Shown here in pieces: positions 19,776 to 28,217 of a DNA stretch of 64,000 bases. Below the pieces are notes generated by a model. That model was not told the origin of the DNA, made no database searches, and saw only the letters and a program-made list of their open reading frames with translations. Source of the DNA: Ramlibacter albus. GTDB taxonomy: Bacteria; Pseudomonadota; Gammaproteobacteria; Burkholderiales; Burkholderiaceae_C. The stretch lies in the NCBI RefSeq assembly GCF_014297445.1, contig NZ_JACORU010000018.1, positions 1 to 64,000 of the forward strand. Direction: 5' to 3'. Within the stretch, counting starts at the first letter, position 1. Each line of letters starts with the position of its first letter. The position numbers and the translations under genes were made by a program.

Positions 19776-20678
19776 TCAGGAGTCGTAGTTGACCTTGCGC
19801 TCGACGTAGCGGAACTGCAGCAGCGTGAGCAGCAGCGCGAACGTCATCAGGATCACCGACTGCGCGGCCGACGAGCCCAGGTCCAGGTTGACGAAGCCGT
19901 CGGTGAACACCTTGTAGACCAGCACGTTGGTGGCCCCCGCGGGCCCGCCTTTCGTGACGGCATGCACAATGGCGAACACCTCGAAGAAGCCGTACACGAA
20001 GTTCATCACCGCCAGGAAGAACACCGTCGGCCCGAGCAGGGGCAGCCCCACGCTGAAGAACCGCCGCAGCGGTCCCGCGCCGTCCACCGCGGCCGCCTCG
20101 ATCAGCGACGACGGGATGGCCAGCAGCCCGGCCAGCAGGAAGATGTAGTCATAGCAGATGTGCTTCCACGACGCGGCCAGCACGACGAGCACCATCGCGT
20201 CGGTGCCGTTGCGGTTGGGGTCCCACGCCAGCCCCATGTCCTGCATGACGTGGGCGAGCGGCCCCACGGCGGGGTTGAAGAGGAAGGCCCACAGGATGCC
20301 CGCGATGACCGGCGCGATCGCGTAGGGCAAGAGGATGATCGCCTTGTACAGCTCGCGCCCGCGGATGATGCGGTCCGATGCGAATGCGAGCACCAGCGCG
20401 ACGGCGATGGTGAGCACGTTCTGCGCGAGCGTGAACACCACCGTCACCTTCACGGACTCGCGGTACGACTCGCTCGCGAGGAGCTGGCGGAAGTTGTCGA
20501 GGCCGGCGAAATGGACGGTGTTGCCGAACGGGTCGGACAGCAGGAAGGCCTGCGTCAGCGCGCGCAGCGACGGGATGAAGAAGAAGAACAGCAGGATGCC
20601 CAGCTGCGGCAGCAGCAGCAGCACGGGCAGGCGCACGCCGCGGAAGTGCGCGCGCTTCAGGCCTGCTTCTTCTCCCAT
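19776..20678 (-). CDS. ugpA: sn-glycerol-3-phosphate ABC transporter permease UgpA
   Basis: This encodes 300 residues with six membrane helices. The EAA loop appears as I-E-A-A-A-V-D-G-A-G-P. The N-terminal R-L-P-V-L-L-L-L-P-Q-L precedes the first helix. It partners with UgpE in the heterodimeric channel. The stop lies 2 bases before ugpE; the start lies 10 bases after ugpB. Confidence 0.9.
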   Translation of the reverse strand: MGEEAGLKRAHFRGVRLPVLLLLPQLGILLFFFFIPSLRALTQAFLLSDPFGNTVHFAGLDNFRQLLASESYRESVKVTVVFTLAQNVLTIAVALVLAFASDRIIRGRELYKAIILLPYAIAPVIAGILWAFLFNPAVGPLAHVMQDMGLAWDPNRNGTDAMVLVVLAASWKHICYDYIFLLAGLLAIPSSLIEAAAVDGAGPLRRFFSVGLPLLGPTVFFLAVMNFVYGFFEVFAIVHAVTKGGPAGATNVLVYKVFTDGFVNLDLGSSAAQSVILMTFALLLTLLQFRYVERKVNYDS

Positions 20679-20688
20679 GTCGTTACTT

Positions 20689-22014
20689 TCAGTACTTGCC
20701 CTTGTTCAGCTTCTCGTACTGCCGCAGGATCTCGTTGCCGCGCGAGACGGCCGCGTCCATCGCCTCCTGCGGCGTCTTCTTGCCGGCCAGCACGGCCTCG
20801 AACTCCTCGCGCTGGGCGAACATGGTCTGCGTGAAGTTGCCGAAGTGGAACCCGGTGGAGTTCTCGGTCGGCGTGCCGCGGCCCAGCTGCAGGATGGCGA
20901 TCTCGCGGGTCGGGTGGTCCTTGTAGTAGCCCTGGATCTTGGCGATCTGGTAGGCCTTGTCGGTGAGCGGCACGTAGCCCGTCACCTTGTGCCACCAAAG
21001 CTGCGTCTCAGGCTTGGCCAGGAAGGCGAGGAAGGCGGCGACGCCTTCGTACTCCTGCGGCTTGCCGCCCTTGAGCACCCACAGCGCCGCGCCGCCGATG
21101 GTGCTGTTCTTCGGCTGCCTGCCCTGCTCCCACGGCAGGTAGGTGGCGCTCCAGTCGATCTTGGAATTGCGCTCGATGCTGCCGTGCGCCGCGGTCGAGG
21201 CGAAGAACGTGGAGCACCGCCCGGACGTGAAGAGCTGCTCGGGGCTGAAGCCCTGGCCGGCAATCTGCATCAGGCCGTCGTCGACCCATTTCTTGATGCG
21301 CGCGACCTGCTGGACCACGCCGGTCTTGTTGTAGACGAACTCGGTGTTCAGGCCCTTGTAGCCGTTGGCCTGCGTGGCATAGGGAAAGTCGTTGATCGCG
21401 CTGTAGTTCTCGAACAGGCTCCAGTGGTAGTCCCCCGCCAGGGCCGAGCCGCACTGCGAGATGCCCTTCTGCTTGATCGCATAGAGCTGCTTCTCGAGGT
21501 CCTGCCACGTCTGCGCGGGCCCGTTGGGGAAGCCGGCTTTCGCGAAGTGCTCCTTGTTGTACCAGAGGATCGGCGAGGACGAGTTGAAGGGCATCGCCAT
21601 CAGCTTGCCCTTGTAGCTGTAGAAGCCGGCGACGGGCCGCACGAAGTCGTTCCAGTCCACCTGCTGGCCGCGCTGCGTCATGAAGTCCTGCACCGGCAGC
21701 GTGGCGTCGGACAGCAGCATGGTCATGAAGCCGCGCTCGTAGATCTGCACGAGCTGCGGCGCGCGCTTGGCGCGGTACGCGGCGATTGCGGCGTTGATCA
21801 CCTCGTCGTAGTTGCCCTTGTTGGTGGCCACCACCTGGTACTTGGTCTGCGACGAGTTGAAGTTCTTCACCAGCTCGTCGACGCGCTCGCCGAGCGTGCC
21901 GCCCATGGCGTGCCACCACTGCACCTGGATGGGTTGCGCGGCCGCGGGCAGCGCGTTCAGGCCGAGCAGCGCCGCGCAGGCGCCGGCCGTCAGCAAACGT
22001 CGGAATGCATTCAT
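20689..22014 (-). CDS. ugpB: sn-glycerol-3-phosphate ABC transporter binding protein UgpB
   Basis: This encodes 441 residues. The signal peptide (about 1-26) ends A-A-A. The mature N-terminus reads I-Q-V-Q-W-W-H-A-M-G-G-T-L-G, followed by K-G-N-Y-D-E-V, close to E. coli UgpB, which binds G3P and glycerophosphocholine. The C-terminal V-L-A-G-K-K-T-P-Q-E-A-M-D and R-G-N-E-I-L-R-Q also match. It is the periplasmic receptor of the UgpAE channel. The start overlaps the stop of the dehydrogenase gene. No ugpC ATPase gene occurs in the operon. Confidence 0.92.
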   Translation of the reverse strand: MNAFRRLLTAGACAALLGLNALPAAAQPIQVQWWHAMGGTLGERVDELVKNFNSSQTKYQVVATNKGNYDEVINAAIAAYRAKRAPQLVQIYERGFMTMLLSDATLPVQDFMTQRGQQVDWNDFVRPVAGFYSYKGKLMAMPFNSSSPILWYNKEHFAKAGFPNGPAQTWQDLEKQLYAIKQKGISQCGSALAGDYHWSLFENYSAINDFPYATQANGYKGLNTEFVYNKTGVVQQVARIKKWVDDGLMQIAGQGFSPEQLFTSGRCSTFFASTAAHGSIERNSKIDWSATYLPWEQGRQPKNSTIGGAALWVLKGGKPQEYEGVAAFLAFLAKPETQLWWHKVTGYVPLTDKAYQIAKIQGYYKDHPTREIAILQLGRGTPTENSTGFHFGNFTQTMFAQREEFEAVLAGKKTPQEAMDAAVSRGNEILRQYEKLNKGKY

Positions 22015-23405
22015 GGTCTGTCTCCTTGGGCAAGGTTGCTTGAAATCGCGGGCGTGTGTCGCCACGTCGGGGGTTGAACGGTCCAGAAGCCCTGCGGGCC
22101 GCACAGCTCGCCGACGGCGCGGTCGAGCCAGCCCAGGTCTTCCAGCAAGTCGAGCAGCGTGTAGCGGCGCCGGATGAGGCGCGCACGGCGGTAGTCGGCG
22201 GCCAGCGTCGCCACGTCGAGGCCGAGGTCGTGCGGATGCGTGGGCGCGCCGAGCGTCGCGAGGCGGCGTTGCATCTCGCGCGCGGGCACGAGGCGCGAGG
22301 CCAGAGACTGGCGCAACCCGGGCCACGCCGACATGAAGCGCTGCACGCGCGCGCTGCGGCTGCCGATCGCGCGTTTCGCAGTCATCTCGGTGCGTGCGGC
22401 GGCGGCGACTTCGCCGTCGCCCAGCGCTGCGGTGATTTCGCGGTCGAGCGCGGCAGCGTCGTCGTAGTCGGGTGCATGGGCGGACTCGAGTTCCTGCGCG
22501 GTGCGCGCCAGCAGCCACTCGTAAAGCGCAAGCATCGCCACGCAGCCGACGCCGACGCACGCGCCGTGCGCCGCTGCTTCGCCGTCCACCTGCAGGCCTT
22601 CCATCTCCCACAGGTGCGAGAACTGGTGGTCGCTGCCGCTGGCGGGGCGCGAGTTGCCGTGCGCCTGCATCGCGAAGCCGCTCACGAGCAGGCCGGCGAG
22701 CAGCGCGGCCAGCGCCTGCGGGTCGGCCGCGGCCAGGCGTTCCGGCCGTCCCAGCCATTCGGGCAAATGATCCTGCACGAGGTCGAACGGCCCGCGGTTG
22801 ATCGCTTCCACGCCCAGCGCGTCGGCCAGCACCCAGTCGGCGCCTGCCACCACCTTGCCCGCAAGGTCGCCATAGCCCCAGCCCACCATGCGTGCGGGCG
22901 CGGACGCGAGCACCGCGGGGTCGGCGAGGATCGCCACGGGCGGCGGGCATGCGAGCGTGCGCTTGAAGCCGCCCTCCAGCAACGCGGCGCCGGACGCGGC
23001 GTAGCCGTCCATCGATGCGGCGGTCGCCACGCAGACATAAGGCCGGCCCGCGATCGCGGCGGCATATTTGACGAGGTCGTTGACGACGCCGGACCCGACG
23101 GCCACGGGCGTCGCGCCTGTCTGCGCCAGCCGCGCCGCGACCAGTTGCGCCGCCTCCGCGCGCGGCTTCAGGCGCGGCTCGGCGTCGAACAGCAACGGGC
23201 TCGCCGTGCCCTGGCCTTGCGCCTGCAGCGCCTCGTGCACGTCACGGCCCGCGGCCTCCCACGTTTTGCGGTCGGCCACCACGAGCCAGCGCGCCCCCGG
23301 TGCCACGCGGGCCGCAACGGCCGGCACCGCCGCCGCGGCGCCCGGCCCCACCACCACTTCACGGGTCACGGCCGCATCGCGAAGCGCGGCTTCCAGGATC
23401 GTCAT
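22011..23405 (-). CDS. sn-glycerol-1-phosphate dehydrogenase-like (EgsA/AraM family)
   Basis: This encodes 464 residues. The NAD(P)-binding region is A-V-G-S-G-V-V-N-D-L-V-K-Y at about 102-114. A-T-A-A-S-M-D-G-Y-A-A-S-G lies at 127-139, and the metal site is suggested by G-Y-G-D-L-A-G-K and by N-S-R-P-A-S-G-S-D-H-Q-F-S-H. These are hallmarks of the iron-alcohol-dehydrogenase-like glycerol-1-phosphate dehydrogenases (archaeal EgsA, bacterial AraM/EgsA). They interconvert dihydroxyacetone phosphate and sn-glycerol-1-phosphate. It is the first gene of the ugp operon, overlapping ugpB by ATGA. A C-terminal extension beyond the archaeal length is present. Catalytic direction is inferred to be oxidation of scavenged G1P. 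Confidence 0.8.
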   Translation of the reverse strand: MTILEAALRDAAVTREVVVGPGAAAAVPAVAARVAPGARWLVVADRKTWEAAGRDVHEALQAQGQGTASPLLFDAEPRLKPRAEAAQLVAARLAQTGATPVAVGSGVVNDLVKYAAAIAGRPYVCVATAASMDGYAASGAALLEGGFKRTLACPPPVAILADPAVLASAPARMVGWGYGDLAGKVVAGADWVLADALGVEAINRGPFDLVQDHLPEWLGRPERLAAADPQALAALLAGLLVSGFAMQAHGNSRPASGSDHQFSHLWEMEGLQVDGEAAAHGACVGVGCVAMLALYEWLLARTAQELESAHAPDYDDAAALDREITAALGDGEVAAAARTEMTAKRAIGSRSARVQRFMSAWPGLRQSLASRLVPAREMQRRLATLGAPTHPHDLGLDVATLAADYRRARLIRRRYTLLDLLEDLGWLDRAVGELCGPQGFWTVQPPTWRHTPAISSNLAQGDRP

Positions 23406-23406
23406 C

Positions 23407-23437
23407 AAAACAAGTGTATCGCACGGAAAACAAATGT
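23407..23437. promoter_or_regulatory. paired direct repeats between the dehydrogenase and sorC-type genes
   Basis: AAAACAAGTGT (23407-23417) and AAAACAAATGT (23427-23437) are 10 of 11 identical and start exactly 20 bases apart, two helical turns. They lie 2 bases upstream of the dehydrogenase ATG and about 30 bases before the regulator ATG. They are the only AT-rich stretch nearby and are the best candidate operator for the SorC-type regulator. Confidence 0.55.
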
Positions 23438-23469
23438 CTAGTAGCATCATCCGCGCGGGGGAAGCACGA

Positions 23470-24414
23470 ATGGACGACGAGGAAGCCGCGGTACGCGCGG
23501 CGTGGCTCTATTACATGGAGGGCCTCACGCAGGACCGCGTGGCAGGCCGGCTGGGCACCACGCGCCTGCGCGTGAACCGCCTGCTGGGCGAGGCGCGCAC
23601 GAGCGGGCTGGTGGGCATCACCATCAACTCGCGGCTGGCAAGCTGCCTGGCCCTGGAGGACGAACTCAAGCGCGCCTGGGGGCTGGCGGATGCGGTGATC
23701 GTGCCGACGCCGCAGGACGCGGCGCAGTTGCCGCTGCAGCTCGGGCGCGCCACCGGCGAGTTCCTCTCGCGGCACCTGGAGACGCACCGCGTGCGCCGCA
23801 TCGGCGTGGGCTGGGGCGCGACGCTGCGCGAGACCATCCGCTTCGTGAAGGCGGGCCAATGGCCGCAGCTGCACGTGAGCTCGATGATGGGCGGGCTGAC
23901 GCATGGCCTGGAGATCAACACGTTCGAGACCGCCAGCGCGCTCGCGGCGCGGCTGGGCGCGAGCTGCAGCTACCTCGCGGCGCCGCTGTATGCGGGCTCG
24001 CCGAAGTCGCGCGACCTGCTGGTGGCGCAGGACGTGTTCAAGGAGTCGTTCGCGGGGATGGCGGCCAACGACGTCGCGCTGCTGAGCGTGGGCGATTTGA
24101 GCGACAAGTCGCTGCTGATCCGGTACGGGCTGCCGCGGGACGTGACCGTGGCGAGCCTGAAGCGCGCGCATGCGGTCGGCGACATCCTCGGGCGGTTCAT
24201 CGACGCGGACGGCCGGCCGGTGGACCACCCCCTCAGCCAGCGTGCGATCTCGCCGCCGCTGGAGACGCTGGCGAAGATACCGACGGTGATCGTCACCTCC
24301 GGGGGCGACAACAAGGCGGGCGTGATCGCGGCGGTGCTGCGCGGGAAACTGGCGTCGGTGCTGGTGTGCGACGAGAAGACGGCGGCGGGGGCGTTGAAGC
24401 TGGCTGGCGGGTAG
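23470..24414 (+). CDS. SorC/DeoR-type sugar-phosphate-responsive regulator
   Basis: This encodes 314 residues from ATG 23470. An ATG at 23434 would sit inside the upstream repeat, so I prefer the later one. Residues 10-45 form the helix-turn-helix (Y-M-E-G-L-T-Q-D-R-V-A-G-R-L-G). The rest is the SorC sugar-binding domain (G-V-G-W-G-A-T-L, L-L-S-V-G-D-L-S). Members of the family respond to sugar or polyol phosphates. Being divergent from the glycerophosphate operon, it most likely controls it, with a glycerol phosphate or DHAP as effector. The effector is inferred. Confidence 0.85.
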   Translation: MDDEEAAVRAAWLYYMEGLTQDRVAGRLGTTRLRVNRLLGEARTSGLVGITINSRLASCLALEDELKRAWGLADAVIVPTPQDAAQLPLQLGRATGEFLSRHLETHRVRRIGVGWGATLRETIRFVKAGQWPQLHVSSMMGGLTHGLEINTFETASALAARLGASCSYLAAPLYAGSPKSRDLLVAQDVFKESFAGMAANDVALLSVGDLSDKSLLIRYGLPRDVTVASLKRAHAVGDILGRFIDADGRPVDHPLSQRAISPPLETLAKIPTVIVTSGGDNKAGVIAAVLRGKLASVLVCDEKTAAGALKLAGG

Positions 24415-24420
24415 GCAGAC

Positions 24421-24449
24421 ATGGATGCCGGGTCGAGCCCGGCATGACA
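24421..24449. repeat. 29-bp dispersed palindromic repeat, copy 1
   Basis: A 29-bp unit starts ATGGATGCCGGG and ends CGGCATGACA. It folds on the arms GATGCCGGG/CCCGGCAT. It fills the 39-base gap between the convergent regulator and crotonase genes, where it could also act as a terminator-like hairpin. Three further copies occur in the window. Confidence 0.8.
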
Positions 24450-24453
24450 GCTC

Positions 24454-25257
24454 TCAGAACTTCCCGTGGCGTCCCTCGCCCGACGCGAAGCGCGTCGCGC
24501 CCTGCAAACCGTCCGCGATGCGGTGCTTGCTGCGCTGCCACTCCGTCACCAGCGCGCGCTGGAACGGCTGGTCCCATTGCTCGTAGGCGTTCATGCGGTC
24601 GGCGAGCATCGTGGCCTGCGGAAACTTCGTGAGCTGCTGCGCGAGCTCGAGGGCGGCCTCGCGCACCGAGCCCTTGGGCACGACGCGGTTCGCAAGGCCC
24701 ATCTGCAACGCCTCGGCCGACTCCACCTTGCGGCCCGTGAGGATCAGGTCGAGCGCGCGTGAGAGCCCGACCAGCCGCGGCAACCGCACCGTGCCGCCGT
24801 CGATCAGTGGCACGCCGAAGCGGCGGCAGTAGACGCCGAAATACGCGTCTTCCTCCATCACGCGCATGTCGCACCACAGGGCCAGCTCCATGCCGCCGGC
24901 CACGGCGGCGCCGCTCACTGCTGCAATGACGGGCTTGGAAAGCAGCAGGCGCGAGGGGCCCATCGGCCCCAGCGGGTTCTCGTCGAGTTCGTCGAAGTCC
25001 AGCTGCGAAATGGCCGGCACGCCGCCCTCGCTTTGCGCCATGCGCGCACCATATTGCAGGTCCCAGCCGGCGCAGAAGTGCCCGTTTGCGCCGTGGAACA
25101 CCGCCACGCGCGCATCGGCGTCCGCGTCGAACGCGAGGAACGCCCGGTACAAGGCCCGCGCGGTCTCCGCGTCCACGGCATTGCGCACATCGGGGCGGTC
25201 GAGTGTCACGACCGTGACCGCGCCGAGCTTGTCCACCGTCACGGCTGGCGTTTCCAT
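24454..25257 (-). CDS. enoyl-CoA hydratase/isomerase (crotonase) family protein
   Basis: This encodes 267 residues. H-F-C-A-G-W-D-L is the acyl-CoA oxyanion-hole strand (usual A-G-x-D). A-A-V-S-G-A-A-V-A-G-G-M-E-L is the second oxyanion element; the first catalytic Glu position of classical hydratases is not obvious, so activity may differ. Starts at 25257 or 25266 (M-P-G) are both possible. It is divergent from the liv operon, 122 bases away, which suggests linked regulation. Confidence 0.85.
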   Translation of the reverse strand: METPAVTVDKLGAVTVVTLDRPDVRNAVDAETARALYRAFLAFDADADARVAVFHGANGHFCAGWDLQYGARMAQSEGGVPAISQLDFDELDENPLGPMGPSRLLLSKPVIAAVSGAAVAGGMELALWCDMRVMEEDAYFGVYCRRFGVPLIDGGTVRLPRLVGLSRALDLILTGRKVESAEALQMGLANRVVPKGSVREAALELAQQLTKFPQATMLADRMNAYEQWDQPFQRALVTEWQRSKHRIADGLQGATRFASGEGRHGKF

Positions 25258-25379
25258 GCCCGGCATTACACCCGAAACCACCGCCACCGGTCGAGTTCGC
25301 GACAGCCATTACGGGGCAACCCTGTATTTGATCCGGCCCCTCGCCGATATAACGAAAGCCCCCTACTTCGAGGCAACGC

Positions 25380-26255
25380 GTGCAATTCCTCCAACTGTTG
25401 ATCAGCGGCGTGGCGCAGGGCTGCATCTACGGCCTGATCGCGCTGGGCTTCGTGCTGATCTACAAGGCCACCGAGACGGTGAGCTTCGCGCAGGGCGAAC
25501 TCATGATGCTCGGCTCGTTCTTCGGCTTGGCGGCCATGACGATGATGGGCTTCCCCTTCTGGGTGGCGGTGATCAGCGCCATCGCCGCCATGGCGCTGTT
25601 CGGGCTGCTGCTGGAAACGATCGTCATCCGCCCGATCCTGGGGCAGCCGGCTTTCTCGATCGTGATGCTCACGGTGGGCATCGGCTACGTGGCGCGCGGC
25701 CTCATCACGATGATCCCGGGCATCGGCACCGACACGCACACGCTGCCCGTGCCGTACAAGGACCAGGTGTGGAACGCCGGCGGCCTCGTGCTCAACGTGG
25801 AGCAGATGGTGGTGATCGGGGCGACCACGGCCTTGTGCGCGCTGCTCTATGTCGTCTTCAAGTACAGCAAGGTCGGCATCGCGATGCAGGCCGCGTCGCA
25901 GAACCAGCTGGCGGCCTATTACATGGGCATCCCGGTGAAGCGGCTCAACAGCGTCGTGTGGGGGCTCGCCGCATCCGTCGCGGCAATCGCCGGGCTGCTG
26001 CTGGCGCCGATCACGTTCGTGCACGCGAACATGGGCTTCATCGGGTTGAAGGCTTTCCCCGCGGCGGTGGTGGGTGGCTTCGGCAGCTTGCCCGGCGCGA
26101 TCGTCGGCGGGCTGGTGATCGGCACCGTGGAATCGCTCTCGGGCTTCTACCTGCCTGAAGGGTTCAAGGACGTTGCCGCGTACGTGGTCGTGTTGATCAT
26201 GCTGATGGTCAAGCCCAACGGTCTCTTCGGCGAGAAGCTCCGGAAGAAGGTATGA
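25380..26255 (+). CDS. livH: branched-chain amino acid-type ABC permease LivH
   Basis: This encodes 291 residues with a GTG start and GAGG upstream. About eight hydrophobic segments are visible; I-Y-G-L-I-A-L-G-F-V-L-I-Y-K-A near residue 20 and the G-F-G-S-L-P-G-A-I-V-G-G motif near 240 are typical. It partners with LivM. In this family many operons transport aromatic or branched carboxylates and not amino acids. The stop overlaps livM by 4 bases. Confidence 0.93.
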   Translation: MQFLQLLISGVAQGCIYGLIALGFVLIYKATETVSFAQGELMMLGSFFGLAAMTMMGFPFWVAVISAIAAMALFGLLLETIVIRPILGQPAFSIVMLTVGIGYVARGLITMIPGIGTDTHTLPVPYKDQVWNAGGLVLNVEQMVVIGATTALCALLYVVFKYSKVGIAMQAASQNQLAAYYMGIPVKRLNSVVWGLAASVAAIAGLLLAPITFVHANMGFIGLKAFPAAVVGGFGSLPGAIVGGLVIGTVESLSGFYLPEGFKDVAAYVVVLIMLMVKPNGLFGEKLRKKV

Positions 26256-27328
26256 GATTCATCTTCAAGACCGACTACGACCAGGACATCCGCCTGGCCA
26301 AGCATGGTGGCCACGTCTTCTGGTACGGCCTGCTCGGTGTGGTGCTGCTGGCCGCGCCCTGGGTGTTCGGGCAGTACGCGCTGTCGCAGCTCACGTTCGT
26401 GCTGATCTACTCCATCGTCGGGCTGGGGCTGATGCTGCTGGCCGGCTTCACGGGGCTCTTCTCGCTCGGGCACGCGGCTTTCCTCGGCGTGGGCGCGTAC
26501 ACGCAGGCGTACTTCACGTCCAAGGGCATGCCGTTCCCGCTGGCGATGGTGGTCGCGACGGTGCTGTCTGCGGCAGTGGGCATCGTGGTGGGGCTGCCGG
26601 CGCTGCGCGTCAAGGGCATCTACCTCGGCATGGCCACGCTGGCGTTCGGCTTCATCGTGGAGGAAGTGCTGGCGCGCTGGGAGTCGGTGACCAAGGGCAA
26701 TGCCGGCATGAGCGTGAGCAAGCCCTCGATGTTCGGCTGGAGCCTGTCCAGCGACACCGAGTTCTACTACCTGTGCCTTGTGGTCACGGCAGCCGCCACG
26801 CTCGCGATCCTCAACCTGCTGCGCTCGCCGACGGGCCGCGCCTTCGTCGCGATCCGCGACAGCGAGATCTCCGCGCAGAGCATGGGCATCCACCTCGCGC
26901 GCTACAAGACGCTGTCGTTCGCGCTCTCCGCCGCGCTCGCGGGGCTGGGCGGCTCGCTCTACGCGCACAAGCTGTCCTTCATCTCGCCGGACCAGTTCAA
27001 CATCCTGCAGTCGATCGACCTGCTGCTGATGGTGGTCATCGGCGGGCTCGGCTCGGTGCACGGCGCCTTCCTGGGCGCGATCTTCATCATCTCGATGCCG
27101 CAGCTGATCGCGGTGGTGAAGGACTACCTGCCACCCACCATCGGCCAGGCCGCGGGCCTGCAGGCCGTGGTGTACGGCAGCGTGCTCATCGCCTTCGTGA
27201 TGTTCGAGCCGATGGGCATCTACGGCCGCTGGCTGAAGATGCGCACCTACCTGCAGCTCTTCCCGTTCTACCGCAAGGGCTTGTTCAAGCGGCAGAAGTC
27301 CTTCCAGAAATCGGACCGGTTGAAATGA
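26252..27328 (+). CDS. livM: branched-chain amino acid-type ABC permease LivM
   Basis: This encodes 358 residues. A charged N-terminal extension of about 22 residues precedes the membrane domain. G-L-N-type motifs appear as G-L-G-L-M-L-L-A-G-F-T-G-L-F-S-L-G-H-A-A-F and as I-G-G-L-G-S-V-H-G-A-F-L-G-A. It is an inner-membrane partner of LivH. Followed by an 85-bp intergenic repeat before livG. Confidence 0.93.
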   Translation: MRFIFKTDYDQDIRLAKHGGHVFWYGLLGVVLLAAPWVFGQYALSQLTFVLIYSIVGLGLMLLAGFTGLFSLGHAAFLGVGAYTQAYFTSKGMPFPLAMVVATVLSAAVGIVVGLPALRVKGIYLGMATLAFGFIVEEVLARWESVTKGNAGMSVSKPSMFGWSLSSDTEFYYLCLVVTAAATLAILNLLRSPTGRAFVAIRDSEISAQSMGIHLARYKTLSFALSAALAGLGGSLYAHKLSFISPDQFNILQSIDLLLMVVIGGLGSVHGAFLGAIFIISMPQLIAVVKDYLPPTIGQAAGLQAVVYGSVLIAFVMFEPMGIYGRWLKMRTYLQLFPFYRKGLFKRQKSFQKSDRLK

Positions 27329-27413
27329 CGACCCCCACGCTTGCCACTTCGTGTGCTGCGCTGCCCCCCGAGGGGGCTCGGGGCTGCCTTGGGGCGGCCC
27401 TGCGGAGCCCCGC
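27329..27413 (+). repeat. 85-bp structured intergenic repeat, copy 1
   Basis: It starts one base after the livM stop and ends at the livG ATG. It contains a CCCCC-GAG-GGGGG hairpin, then a second hairpin formed by GGGGCT and AGCCCC. The second copy is at 41266-41344. Both begin near ACCCCCACGCT, both sit exactly between a stop and the next start in the same transcript, and the second hairpin is preserved by paired changes. Confidence 0.75.
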
Positions 27414-28217
27414 ATGAACGACCCCCTGCTCACCGCGAAGAACATCAGCGTGCGCTTCGGCGGCGTGCTGGCCGTCAACGACGTCAGCTTCGACGTGAAG
27501 CGCGGCGAGGTGTTCACCCTCATCGGCCCCAACGGCGCGGGCAAGACGACGGTGTTCAACCTCATCAGCCGCATCTACAACCCCACGCAGGGCAGCATCA
27601 CATACGAGGGCGAAGAGCTCACGGCCCTGCCACCGCACCGTATCGCGCGCGTGGGCATCGCCCGCACCTTCCAGAACATCGAGCTGTTCGAGCACGCCAC
27701 CGTGCTGCACAACCTGCTGATCGGCCGCCATACGCACCGCAGCACGGGGCTGTTCGCCGAGATGTTCTTCACCGGCAAGGTGCGCGCGGCCGAACGCGCG
27801 CACCGCGAGAAGGTGGAACAGGTGATCGACCTGCTGAACCTGCAGAAGGCACGCGACCTGCTCGTGGCCGGCCTGCCGTACGGCGTGCGCAAGGTGGTGG
27901 AGCTGGCGCGGGCACTGTGCACGGAGCCCAAGCTGCTGCTGCTGGACGAGCCCTCCTCCGGCCTGAACGTGGAAGAGACCGACGACATGGCGTTCTGGAT
28001 CCAGGACATCAAGCACGAGCTGGGCGTCACCGTGCTGATGGTGGAGCACGACATGACGCTGGTCTCCAAGGTGAGCGACCGCGTGCTCGCCATGAACCAG
28101 GGCGAGGTGATCGCAATGGGCACGCCGCGCGAAGTGCAGTCGCACCCGGCGGTGATCGAGGCTTACCTCGGCACCGTCGACGACGTGTCGTCGCTGCGCA
28201 GGGAGTTGGCGGCATGA
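27414..28217 (+). CDS. livG: ABC transporter ATPase LivG
   Basis: This encodes 267 residues. Walker A is G-P-N-G-A-G-K-T-T, Walker B L-L-L-L-D-E-P-S-S-G-L-N and H-loop V-E-H-D-M. The ABC signature position reads P-Y-G-V-R-K-V-V-E-L-A-R-A-L, a variant of the usual LivG L-S-Y-G-x-x-R. The last residues after the catalytic core are the family's short C-terminal tail. The start overlaps the end of the intergenic repeat. The stop overlaps livF as ATGA. Confidence 0.92.
   Translation: MNDPLLTAKNISVRFGGVLAVNDVSFDVKRGEVFTLIGPNGAGKTTVFNLISRIYNPTQGSITYEGEELTALPPHRIARVGIARTFQNIELFEHATVLHNLLIGRHTHRSTGLFAEMFFTGKVRAAERAHREKVEQVIDLLNLQKARDLLVAGLPYGVRKVVELARALCTEPKLLLLDEPSSGLNVEETDDMAFWIQDIKHELGVTVLMVEHDMTLVSKVSDRVLAMNQGEVIAMGTPREVQSHPAVIEAYLGTVDDVSSLRRELAA

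Noticed and set aside
23434-23469. Earlier ATG for the SorC-type regulator
   Set aside because: It lies inside the second direct repeat and adds residues that do not look like the family start.
24421-24449. Palindrome as a CRISPR repeat
   Set aside because: Copies are isolated or paired, of a hairpin type, with no regular spacers or cas genes.
26147-27574. Long minus-strand ORF (475 codons) antisense to livM
   Set aside because: His/Arg/Gln-rich translation without domain features; a shadow of a high-GC coding gene, as are the many long frames opposite 4274-5944, 14116-15627, 32285-33469 and 36094-37512.
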